Below, piece after piece: positions 1 to 5,526 of a stretch of DNA of 6,079 bases. Source of the DNA: Phycisphaerales bacterium UBA1845 (GTDB lineage: Bacteria; Planctomycetota; Phycisphaerae; UBA1845); assembly GCA_002338715.1 (NCBI GenBank), contig DDIR01000059.1, positions 3,183 through 9,261 of the forward strand, read 5' to 3'. How positions within the stretch are numbered: position 1 is the stretch's first letter; every line of letters starts with the position of its first letter. The notes beneath the pieces were generated by a model. It ran no database searches, was not told the DNA's origin, and saw only the letters and a list, made by a program, of their open reading frames with translations. The position numbers and the translations under genes are program-made.

Positions 1-117
1 GTTCGGATTCGCAAGCCATGCGGTGAGATCAGCCTCTTGTCGCTCAGCCCCGACAGCAAACTAACGATTCTGACGGGGGACGCACGCTCCCAAACCGAAG
101 CGACCGCCCCGGTGTAG
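1..117 (+). CDS. Possible 3' end of an unidentified gene (partial)
   Basis: Frame 1 is open from the window edge to a TAG at 115-117 and would encode the last 38 residues of a protein, including SLLSLSPDSKLTILTGDA and ending TEATAPV. The other two forward frames are interrupted earlier, at 32 and 61. The peptide matches no family I can name. An open stretch this short can arise by chance in moderately GC-rich DNA, so this is a tentative call. If real, the gene ends 62 bp before the binding-protein gene on the same strand, and the two could be co-transcribed. No terminator is visible between them. Confidence 0.35.
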   Translation, partial: VRIRKPCGEISLLSLSPDSKLTILTGDARSQTEATAPV

Positions 118-179
118 CACCACCAACACGACCGAGCTAGCATGAGTCCAACCTACATCCGCAGAAATGGGACTCCGTA

Positions 180-1478
180 TTGCGCAAACTGGCATCGATC
201 ATAGTATGCACCCTGGTCGCGATCTGGCTTTTCTCCGATACGGTACGTCATTATTTCCCGAATCGCAGCAACTCCAATGTATTGCGGTTCAGTCATTATG
301 GAACCTACCAGGATTTTGAGACCTGGCGGGAACTCATACGCGCATTCGAACTCGAGAACCCCGGAATTACCATCAAGCAAGAGTACGTTGTCGGGTGGTA
401 TGGCCTCTACGATCGCAAACTACGTCAGCAATTCCTCGCGCACTGCGCACCACACGTGGCGCTCGTTCAAGCCATCTCGTTTCAACAGTTAGCCGACCAG
501 TTCGCGGTGCTGCCACAACCGCCGGCTGACGCATCCACCTTGCTCGACCCGTCTGCGATGGATCCGATTGCACTCCAGATGTATCGCCTCGATGGTGCGC
601 AACGGGCAATGCCGGTAACCGGTGGTAACCTCTTGATTTACTACAACAAGACCTGCTTTGAACGGGCCTCGAAGCACCGAGGACAAATCGTTCCACTTCC
701 ATCCGAAGACTGGACCATGGGTGAATTCGAGTCGACGGCCCGCATGCTTACATGCGACTTCGACAACGATGGCCAATTGGATCAGTTTGGTTTCTGGCAA
801 CCGCGATGGGTTTACTACTTGCCATTTCTTTGGTCGTTCGGCGCGGACGTCTTGGTTGATAGCCGTCAGAATTGTCTTCTGACAGGAGATGCGGCGACCG
901 CAGCGCTTGAATTCTATCGGCGAATGCGCGTCGGTCCGACCCGCTATGCACCGCACCCAGACGAAATGTCGCAGCTGATTCAAGATACCGGCTTCCTAAC
1001 CGGTCGAACGGCGATGTGCATCAATGGCCCATGGTTCATACCGACCTTAAACAACACCAACGTTCGCGATCAGTACGGCGTCGCGAACATACCGGCGTGG
1101 CATGGTCACCGCGCGACTCGGGTGACATGGGATGGCATCGCCGCAAGTCGGCACCTGTCACCAGCGGAACTTGCCAACGCCATTAGGTTCATCGCGTTTG
1201 TCAACTCTCCTGCAGGCCAGCGCATCCTCACTCAATCCGGACGCGCTCTGCCCGCGCGAAGTTCGGAACTCGAATGGTTTGTCAGGACACATCCTGATGA
1301 GGCGGCTCTACGGTTCGTCAAGGCGCTCGCCTATAGCCGACCTGAACCACAATCAAGCCGGTTCAAAGAATTCGATCAAACCATCAACCGCCATCTTGCC
1401 GCCATGGTGGATAAGCATAACCCGATTACAACTGCCGAGTTCCTGGCAAGACTCGAATCGGACCACTCTCAGAAATAA
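180..1478 (+). CDS. CUT1-type carbohydrate ABC transporter substrate-binding protein
   Basis: This encodes the extracytoplasmic solute-binding component (family 1, MalE/UgpB-like) of a sugar importer, 432 aa, a usual family length. Residues 6-18 (SIIVCTLVAIWLF) follow MRK and form a membrane anchor or signal peptide. No clear lipobox is seen, although C10 lies inside the segment. The mature part begins with the typical first strand and helix (VLRFSHYGTYQDFETWRELI). Family-like blocks follow: YYNKTCF at 154-160, DWTMGEF at 177-183, an acidic DFDNDGQLDQFGF at 193-205 like the DxDGDGxxDxxGF stretch common in these proteins, GRTAMCINGPW at 275-285, and WDGIAASR near 317. The start is TTG at 180: a stop lies in frame at 138-140, no ATG precedes the signal segment, and GGGA sits 7 nt upstream. 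The following permease genes support the role. The actual sugar cannot be read from the sequence. Confidence 0.9.
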   Translation: MRKLASIIVCTLVAIWLFSDTVRHYFPNRSNSNVLRFSHYGTYQDFETWRELIRAFELENPGITIKQEYVVGWYGLYDRKLRQQFLAHCAPHVALVQAISFQQLADQFAVLPQPPADASTLLDPSAMDPIALQMYRLDGAQRAMPVTGGNLLIYYNKTCFERASKHRGQIVPLPSEDWTMGEFESTARMLTCDFDNDGQLDQFGFWQPRWVYYLPFLWSFGADVLVDSRQNCLLTGDAATAALEFYRRMRVGPTRYAPHPDEMSQLIQDTGFLTGRTAMCINGPWFIPTLNNTNVRDQYGVANIPAWHGHRATRVTWDGIAASRHLSPAELANAIRFIAFVNSPAGQRILTQSGRALPARSSELEWFVRTHPDEAALRFVKALAYSRPEPQSSRFKEFDQTINRHLAAMVDKHNPITTAEFLARLESDHSQK

Positions 1479-1521
1479 ACAAGTAGCTATCAACCGCCAG
1501 TTGGAAATCATCTTGAACCTT

Positions 1522-1537
1522 CCTGCATTTCGGCAGG
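1522..1537 (+). terminator. Short hairpin downstream of the binding-protein gene
   Basis: CCTGC (1522-1526) pairs with GCAGG (1533-1537) across a six-base loop, 44 bp after the binding-protein stop codon. It is a perfect but short stem followed by GCGCGGGGTCTTAT, which lacks a clear T run, so it is a poor Rho-independent terminator. It could weakly attenuate transcription or protect the 3' end of the binding-protein mRNA. A chance occurrence is quite possible. Confidence 0.2.
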
Positions 1538-1597
1538 CGCGGGGTCTTATCTGATACAAGAGCGTTCCTAATCTAGTCATAGCGGAGCGACAACGCC

Positions 1598-1624
1598 GTC
1601 ATTCCCGCGCAGGCGGGAATCCAG
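1598..1624. repeat. REP/dRS3-like palindromic repeat
   Basis: The core at 1601-1620 is a perfect palindrome with arms ATTCCCGC and GCGGGAAT around GCAG, flanked by GTC and CCAG. This matches the widespread GTCATTCCCGC...GCGGGAATCCAG repeat class and fits the ATTCCC-N8-GGGAAT form of the neisserial dRS3 repeat (recalled family knowledge). Its reverse strand encodes the WIPACAGMT peptide often seen in spurious ORFs over such repeats. It lies in the 281-bp gap between the binding-protein and permease genes. The RNA hairpin (8-bp GC-rich stem, 4-nt loop) could protect upstream mRNA from 3' exonucleases or reduce read-through. Only one copy is visible here, so repetitiveness in the genome is inferred from recognition. 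Confidence 0.75.
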
Positions 1625-1709
1625 AGGCAGAGCGAGGTCAATCCTGGTGACGACTGCCCGCCGAACACAACAGGTACGGCGAAGATAACACCAATCGCAG
1701 AGGAAACCC

Positions 1710-1715
1710 TATAAT
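1710..1715 (+). promoter_or_regulatory. Candidate -10 box for the permease pair
   Basis: A perfect TATAAT lies 44 bp before the first permease start codon, placing a transcript start near 1722 with a leader of about 38 nt. The -35 region is poor: the best match is ATAACA at 1685-1690, with an over-long 19-bp spacer, and there is no TG extended -10. It may need an activator or be a chance match. If used, it would let the two permeases be transcribed separately from the binding protein. Confidence 0.35.
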
Positions 1716-1759
1716 CGATTGCGCCGCATATTACTTTGCTTCCAGGAACGTAATCTTGT

Positions 1760-2752
1760 ATGTCCAAATTTGGCTCAATGTCCCGGAATTCCGTGGCTAC
1801 TAAATTCTTGATGCCCTGGCTTGTCGGCGCGTTTGTGCTGACGGTACTACCGTTGGTAGCCACCATCTTGCTTTCCTGCATGGAATGGGATGGCGTCGAT
1901 CCGAGTCAGGCCCGTTGGGTAGGTTTTGACCACTACCAGCACCTGATGGATATCAAACATGATCAAGACCATGATTCAGCGACACGTGTGGATGTGAATC
2001 GAGATCCGTTTTTCTATCGATCGCTTTATAACTCGCTGCTCTTCGCGGCTCTTGCGACGCCGCTGAGTCTGTTCGTTTCCCTTCTGCTCGCCTTGATGCT
2101 CAACGCGCCGCTTCGTGGCATCGCCGTGTTCAGATCGCTGGCCTACCTGCCCCATGTGCTCGGCGGTGTTGCGACCATCTTGATCTGGAGCTGGGTCTTC
2201 AATCCGACGTTTGGGCCAATCAACCAGACGATCGAATGGGCCTACGGCGTCCTCGATCCCGTGGTTCGTTTCTTTGGCGGCGAGGGAACGGGCAGCTGGC
2301 TTCTTCCCGGTTGGCTGGCATCTGAAACCTGGTGCATGCCAGCCGTCGTTTGCATGCATGCGTGGACAGCCGGCGGGGCGGTATTCATTTTTCTCGCATC
2401 GCTTCAGCGCGTTGACCCCGATTCGCAAGCTGCGGCATTGATCGATGGCGCCAATCGGTGGCGACGGTTTCGGCTGATCGTTCTGCCGCAACTGACACCC
2501 GCGATCCTGTTCAACCTCATCACAGGCTTCGCGGCTTCAATGCAGTCGTTCAACTACGCGTACCTGCTCTACAACCGCGCACAGAATGATGGGCTTCTGT
2601 TTGTCGTCTTGTACATCTATCGCTGTGCGTTCGAACCGCCCTATCGATTGGGGTACGCGTCGGCAATGGCGTGCGTCCTCTTTGTGATCCTTCTCGTGCT
2701 TTCGAGTTTGACCTTTATCACAAGCAAATGGTGGGTCCATTATGAGAGCTGA
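1760..2752 (+). CDS. Sugar ABC transporter permease, MalF/UgpA-like
   Basis: This is the first inner-membrane subunit of the CUT1-type importer channel, 330 aa, slightly longer than typical relatives of about 300 aa. Six membrane segments are apparent near residues 14-39, 92-114, 124-147, 192-213, 248-272 and 297-320. The cytoplasmic EAA loop, which docks the ATPase, is at 223-246, with QAAALIDGANRWRRF and IVLPQLTP giving the classic AAxxDGAxxxxxFxxIxLPxxxP pattern. The extra length is partly a hydrophilic, acidic insertion around 62-82 (IKHDQDHDSATRVD) before the second membrane segment, and partly a longer loop at 160-190. The ATG at 1760 follows AGGA at 1744-1747; an in-frame ATG at 1778 has no ribosome-binding site. 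The gene overlaps the next permease by 11 bp, indicating translational coupling. Confidence 0.93.
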   Translation: MSKFGSMSRNSVATKFLMPWLVGAFVLTVLPLVATILLSCMEWDGVDPSQARWVGFDHYQHLMDIKHDQDHDSATRVDVNRDPFFYRSLYNSLLFAALATPLSLFVSLLLALMLNAPLRGIAVFRSLAYLPHVLGGVATILIWSWVFNPTFGPINQTIEWAYGVLDPVVRFFGGEGTGSWLLPGWLASETWCMPAVVCMHAWTAGGAVFIFLASLQRVDPDSQAAALIDGANRWRRFRLIVLPQLTPAILFNLITGFAASMQSFNYAYLLYNRAQNDGLLFVVLYIYRCAFEPPYRLGYASAMACVLFVILLVLSSLTFITSKWWVHYES

Positions 2753-3587
2753 TGCGCAGTACCGTGCGGTTCGTTACGCGCTTGTGTCGATTGCAACGGG
2801 TTTACTCGCAATGCCGTTGATCGTTGCGATCCTGGTGGCCCTCATGCCAATTGACGAGGTCTATTCTCTACCCGCGAGGCTGATCCCAAGCCGCTTGGAA
2901 TGGTCGAACTTCACCGATGCCATGCGGCGACTCCCGTTTCTGCGGTTTATGTGCAATTCGCTCGTGGTGTCGGCTTGTGCCGTTATGGGAGCCATACTGA
3001 CCAGTGCGATGGCCGGCTATGCCTTTGCGCGTTTTCACTGGAAATCAAAACGTTTTTGCATCGTCCTGCTGTTGGGATGCCTTCTGATTCCGGCACAGAT
3101 CCTGCTCATTCCTCATTTCATCCTTTATTCGTCGCTGGGATGGGTCAACACGTACAAACCGCTGATCGTGCCGGCATGGCTGGGTGGCGGTGCATTCAAC
3201 GTCTTTCTCTTCTGGCAGTTCTTCCGCACGATTCCGCGCGATTTCGACGATGCGGCTAAGCTTGACGGCGCGAGCCACTGGATCATTCTCACGCGCGTGA
3301 TGATCCCGATGGCCAAGCCCGTAACCGCCACCGTAGCACTGCTCAGTTTCGTCTACCACTGGCAGGATTTTCAAAGACCCCTGATCTTCCTTTCCGACTT
3401 TCAGACGTACACGATCGCACTCGGACTTCGCATGTATCAGACGGCAGGGGGCGGCTGGATCAATCTCGTCATCGCAGCCAGCCTGGTCGCGATCCTTCCC
3501 GTGCTCGTCGTATTTGTCATTACTCAAAGACACATTGGCCCATGCGCCCGCGTCGTTGACCAGGAGGCGCCCGGCCGCCCCTCGTGA
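2742..3587 (+). CDS. Sugar ABC transporter permease, MalG/UgpE-like
   Basis: This is the second channel subunit of the CUT1-type importer, 281 aa, normal for the family. Hydrophobic segments lie near residues 12-36, 72-96, 105-130, 141-162, 194-215 and 240-261. Family marks include AGYAFARF at 91-98 after the second segment, the LIPAQ stretch near 115-119, and the EAA loop at 168-193 (FDDAAKLDGASHWIILTRV, then MIPMAKP). The ATG at 2742 lies inside the end of the preceding permease gene, so translation is probably coupled. The C-terminus (TQRHIGPCARVVDQEAPGRPS) keeps the QR that normally precedes the end but departs from the usual FVRGLTxGAVKG tail. No ATPase gene follows, so the MsmK/UgpC-type ATPase must be encoded outside this window, either elsewhere in the genome or upstream of base 1. 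Confidence 0.93.
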   Translation: MRADAQYRAVRYALVSIATGLLAMPLIVAILVALMPIDEVYSLPARLIPSRLEWSNFTDAMRRLPFLRFMCNSLVVSACAVMGAILTSAMAGYAFARFHWKSKRFCIVLLLGCLLIPAQILLIPHFILYSSLGWVNTYKPLIVPAWLGGGAFNVFLFWQFFRTIPRDFDDAAKLDGASHWIILTRVMIPMAKPVTATVALLSFVYHWQDFQRPLIFLSDFQTYTIALGLRMYQTAGGGWINLVIAASLVAILPVLVVFVITQRHIGPCARVVDQEAPGRPS

Positions 3588-3707
3588 CGCACAATCAAAT
3601 CACCAACGCCTCAGACAAACCTTCGAAGATGACCCGCCCGCCGAGCACCCCCATAAGTTATTATCCTGGCGTGAGTTACAAGGCCATCAAACGTTTCACA
3701 GGACATC

Positions 3708-3736
3708 TTGACGGATGCAGAACTTTCAGGGAATAT
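3708..3736 (+). promoter_or_regulatory. Candidate sigma-70 promoter for rplU
   Basis: TTGACG (3708-3713, five of six consensus bases) and GAATAT (3731-3736, three of six) are separated by an ideal 17 bp. A transcript would start near 3743, leaving a leader of about 68 nt before the TTG start of rplU. The 222-bp gap after the permease operon makes a separate rplU promoter likely, but the weak -10 box leaves its exact position uncertain. No conserved bL21 leader structure was recognised. Confidence 0.4.
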
Positions 3737-3798
3737 GCGTGGCTGACGATTTTTGTTGGAATTGGCCGACGACATCACGACGTTGCGCTCGGCATCTT

Positions 3799-3804
3799 GG
3801 AGGA
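3799..3804 (+). promoter_or_regulatory. Shine-Dalgarno sequence that sets the rplU start
   Basis: GGAGGA ends six bases before TTG at 3811, near-ideal strength and spacing. It decides in favour of the TTG over the in-frame ATG at 3715, which would add 32 residues with no resemblance to bL21. Confidence 0.85.
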
Positions 3805-3810
3805 TTTACC

Positions 3811-4125
3811 TTGTACGCGATCATTGAAAACGGTGCGCATCAGTACCGAGTTGAACCCGGCACCCGCCTTGATCTTCAACTCCAGGATGTGGCTGACGAC
3901 GCCAAGACCCTTACCCTCGACAAAGTCCTGATGGTCAGCGACGGCGGCGAAGTCAAAGTCGGAGCCCCATACGTTGACGGCGCGAAGGTGACGGCTTCGA
4001 TCGATTCTGAAATCAAGGGCGACAAGATCACCATCGTCAAGTTCCGCCGCCGCAAGAACTACCGCCGCAAACAAGGCCACCGCCAGGGCTATCTGCGCGT
4101 TCGAATCGACAAAATCGAAGCGTAG
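3811..4125 (+). CDS. rplU: 50S ribosomal protein bL21
   Basis: This encodes bL21, a 23S rRNA-binding protein of the large ribosomal subunit, 104 aa, the normal length. The N-terminus MYAIIENGAHQYRVEPG corresponds to the family's MYAIIxxGGKQYRVxxG start, with GAH replacing GGK. VKVGAPYVDGAKVTA at residues 50-64 matches the central family block. The basic C-terminal block FRRRKNYRRKQGHRQGY (about 80-96) is diagnostic. Translation starts at TTG, directly after a strong GGAGGA. A longer reading from the ATG at 3715 is unlikely. In most bacteria rpmA (bL27) follows rplU closely; here the next 222 bp contain no bL27 gene, and the next gene is convergent and unrelated. The upstream permease operon is not functionally related. 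Confidence 0.96.
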   Translation: MYAIIENGAHQYRVEPGTRLDLQLQDVADDAKTLTLDKVLMVSDGGEVKVGAPYVDGAKVTASIDSEIKGDKITIVKFRRRKNYRRKQGHRQGYLRVRIDKIEA

Positions 4126-4155
4126 TTCGCGCACGATGCGGAGCCGCGGCGCGAA
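4126..4155 (+). terminator. Hairpin immediately after rplU stop
   Basis: TTCGCGC (4126-4132) pairs perfectly with GCGCGAA (4149-4155). The 16-nt interval can fold further, with GCG (4138-4140) pairing with CGC (4145-4147). It begins at the base after the rplU stop codon. No T tract follows (AACCTTGG), so it is not a classical intrinsic terminator, but it could pause transcription or protect the rplU mRNA 3' end. The stop-adjacent position and the absence of rpmA behind rplU favour a real transcript end. Confidence 0.35.
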
Positions 4156-4347
4156 ACCTTGGCAAAGCTAGACGCTGACCGCACCTTTCCCAGCCGTGCC
4201 GCTCTGCCGAGCGCTCTGGCCAACCGCCCTTATTCATGCCCGCAACTGTGTTTGCGACAATCTCGGCTTGATCGGCACTGGATGTGCGTGCGCGCTGCCC
4301 TGCTCACGGAGCGTCCGATAATACTCTAGGTAATGGTGCCGGGAACG

Positions 4348-4803
4348 CTATTCTTCGTGCTTGACGAGGATTGCGTAGACTTCATCCGGAGTCTTTGCGG
4401 CCAGCACTTCCTTGCGGAATTTTCCCAGCAACATCAGCCGCGAGATTCTGGCGAGTGCTTGAATGTGCGGGCCTGTCTTGTCGGGCGGGCTTGCAAGCAG
4501 CGCGATCAACTCGACCGGTTCACCGTCGCTGCTGCCGAAATCGATTGGGGTTTCGGGAAGCCCGAGGGCCATGACCAGGCTCGTACAGGCGATCGACTTC
4601 CCGTGCGGGACAGCCAATCCAAATCCGATTCCGGTTGAGCGGGTTTCCTCACGCTCCAGAACTGCGCGGAGCACGGCTTGCTTGTCGGTCAGCTTGCCGC
4701 ACGTATCGAGAACATCGACAAGCTCGGTGATGGCATCGATTTTTTCGTGTGATGCGAGCGGAACGCGAATGGATTCCGGCGAGAGTATGTCTGATAGCTT
4801 CAT
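4348..4803 (-). CDS. PTS EIIA type-2 (fructose/nitrogen-type) domain protein
   Basis: This is a single-domain EIIA phosphocarrier of the fructose/mannitol/PtsN family, 151 aa, the usual size of a stand-alone domain. The opening MKLSDILSPESI resembles PtsN/FruA N-termini. The block ETRSTGIGFGLAVPHGKS at residues 53-70 carries the phospho-accepting histidine (His67 in PHGK). The second conserved block GPHIQALARISRLM at 111-124 supplies the other active-site histidine (H113). It would receive phosphate from HPr and either pass it to an EIIB or act as a regulator; no EIIB, EIIC, HPr or EI is present here, so a regulatory role is inferred. The ATG at 4801-4803 is preceded on its strand by AGAGGAA about ten bases upstream. 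It is transcribed convergently with rplU and divergently from parB. It resembles ptsN, but the symbol is withheld because the sigma-54/nitrogen context is absent. Confidence 0.9.
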   Translation of the reverse strand: MKLSDILSPESIRVPLASHEKIDAITELVDVLDTCGKLTDKQAVLRAVLEREETRSTGIGFGLAVPHGKSIACTSLVMALGLPETPIDFGSSDGEPVELIALLASPPDKTGPHIQALARISRLMLLGKFRKEVLAAKTPDEVYAILVKHEE

Positions 4804-4841
4804 CGTGAGTGATTTCCTCTTCGTTGAATCGAGGCATTGTC

Positions 4842-4869
4842 ACAATATTCGGCTGACCTGCAACTCCAA
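4842..4869 (-). promoter_or_regulatory. Weak candidate promoter for the EIIA gene
   Basis: On the minus strand TATTGT (4842-4847) lies about 16 bp downstream of TTGGAG (4864-4869). The -10 matches consensus at four of six positions and the -35 at only three. The position, 39-66 bp upstream of the start codon, is right for an EIIA promoter, but the match is poor. The rest of the 300-bp stretch to the first parS site shows no gene and no stronger promoter that I could find. Confidence 0.2.
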
Positions 4870-5102
4870 TTCAGTCGAAGGCGAGAACAACACAAGCCGA
4901 ATGCACCGTACATCGACGGATCTCCGATTTGTGCAGCCTAACCACCGTGCCCACAAGAACACAACGTGAGACGTTATTATCGGACGTTAACGGATACTGC
5001 TAGCCGGTGATACCATTGCCCGAGGCGTGCAGGATCGGGAATACCACCATAATCGTTCGCCAGGGCCGATCGCTAGTCACAGTCGAACTGACTTTTCGCG
5101 GC

Positions 5103-5118
5103 TGTTTCACGTGAAACA
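5103..5118. other. parS: parS site 1 (perfect palindrome)
   Basis: TGTTTCACGTGAAACA is a perfect 16-bp palindrome and matches the bacterial chromosomal parS consensus TGTTNCACGTGAAACA. ParB dimers bind it specifically and load as CTP-dependent sliding clamps. It is the furthest of four sites from parB, about 410 bp upstream of its start codon. Confidence 0.96.
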
Positions 5119-5209
5119 TTGCCCGCCAAACTCACCATGGCGCTGCTACGACAACGGACGGGATTAAGCCGACTGCCGATCCGATGGCAACCGTGATCCG
5201 GACAGCGAC

Positions 5210-5225
5210 TGTTTCACGTGGAACT
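5210..5225. other. parS: parS site 2 (variant)
   Basis: TGTTTCACGTGGAACT has the intact core GTTTCACGTG but two changes in the right arm: G for A at position 12 and a terminal T for A. G at position 12 is a common tolerated variant in natural parS sites; the last base may weaken binding slightly. Its centre is 107 bp from that of site 1. Confidence 0.88.
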
Positions 5226-5284
5226 TTGCACACACATTCGGTGCCCCCTTACCTAGCCCCATCGATTTGCTCGCCGATTGGCTC

Positions 5285-5300
5285 CGTTTCACGTGAAACA
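5285..5300. other. parS: parS site 3
   Basis: CGTTTCACGTGAAACA differs from the consensus palindrome only at the first, least constrained base. Both seven-base half-sites GTTTCAC and GTGAAAC are intact, so strong ParB binding is expected. Its centre is 75 bp from that of site 2. Confidence 0.94.
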
Positions 5301-5430
5301 GCGACTTCCTTGGCCGCCTTGCTCAACCCTGAAAATCAGCACAGTCAAACAAGTTGTCCCGGGCCCAGCCCATCATGCTGCCCCACTTTCTGTGGCGGCG
5401 CTTTCATCTCCTTGCCGAAAGCGTTTCTCC

Positions 5431-5459
5431 TTTACATTGTCGCTGATCCCAAATATCCT
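5431..5459 (+). promoter_or_regulatory. Candidate sigma-70 promoter for parB
   Basis: TTTACA (5431-5436, five of six) and TATCCT (5454-5459, four of six) are separated by exactly 17 bp. Initiation would fall near 5466, three bases before parS site 4, giving a leader of about 60 nt. The location is right for parB; the match is moderate. Confidence 0.5.
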
Positions 5460-5468
5460 TCCGCTTGC

Positions 5469-5484
5469 TGTTTCACGTGGAACA
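5469..5484. other. parS: parS site 4, next to the parB start
   Basis: TGTTTCACGTGGAACA is a parS with one arm change (G at position 12), a form common among natural sites. It lies 42 bp before the parB ATG and just downstream of the predicted -10 box, so ParB bound here could obstruct its own transcription. Its centre is 184 bp from that of site 3. Confidence 0.94.
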
Positions 5485-5526
5485 TCTCTCGAAACACAAA
5501 CAGATGTTTGGATGGAGCCAAGCACC

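Noticed and set aside
142..204. ATG-initiated 20-codon frame overlapping the binding-protein start
   Set aside because: No convincing ribosome-binding site or recognisable peptide; it overlaps the signal-segment coding region in another frame.
1573..1881. Minus-strand open frame of 102 codons over the REP-like repeat
   Set aside because: It contains WIPACAGMT, the typical spurious peptide of this repeat class, and overlaps the start of the first permease.
3659..3664. TATTAT as an alternative rplU -10 box
   Set aside because: No -35-like sequence at suitable spacing; the upstream DNA is GACCCGCCCG.
3693..3699. GTTTCAC resembling a parS half-site upstream of rplU
   Set aside because: The other half reads AGGACAT and does not match GTGAAAC, so it is not a parS site.
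3584..3931. + strand open frame of 115 codons between the second permease and rplU
   Set aside because: It runs into rplU in the wrong frame and shows no recognisable domain, and no clear ribosome-binding site was seen.
4241..4256. CGCAA-TTGCG hairpin between rplU and the EIIA gene
   Set aside because: Only a five-base stem with no T run on either strand and nearly 100 bp past the EIIA stop; not enough for a terminator call.
4126..4347. Possible tRNA or small gene between rplU and the EIIA gene
   Set aside because: No T-loop, cloverleaf or coding frame with a credible start was found; only hairpins and part of the 12-bp inverted repeat.
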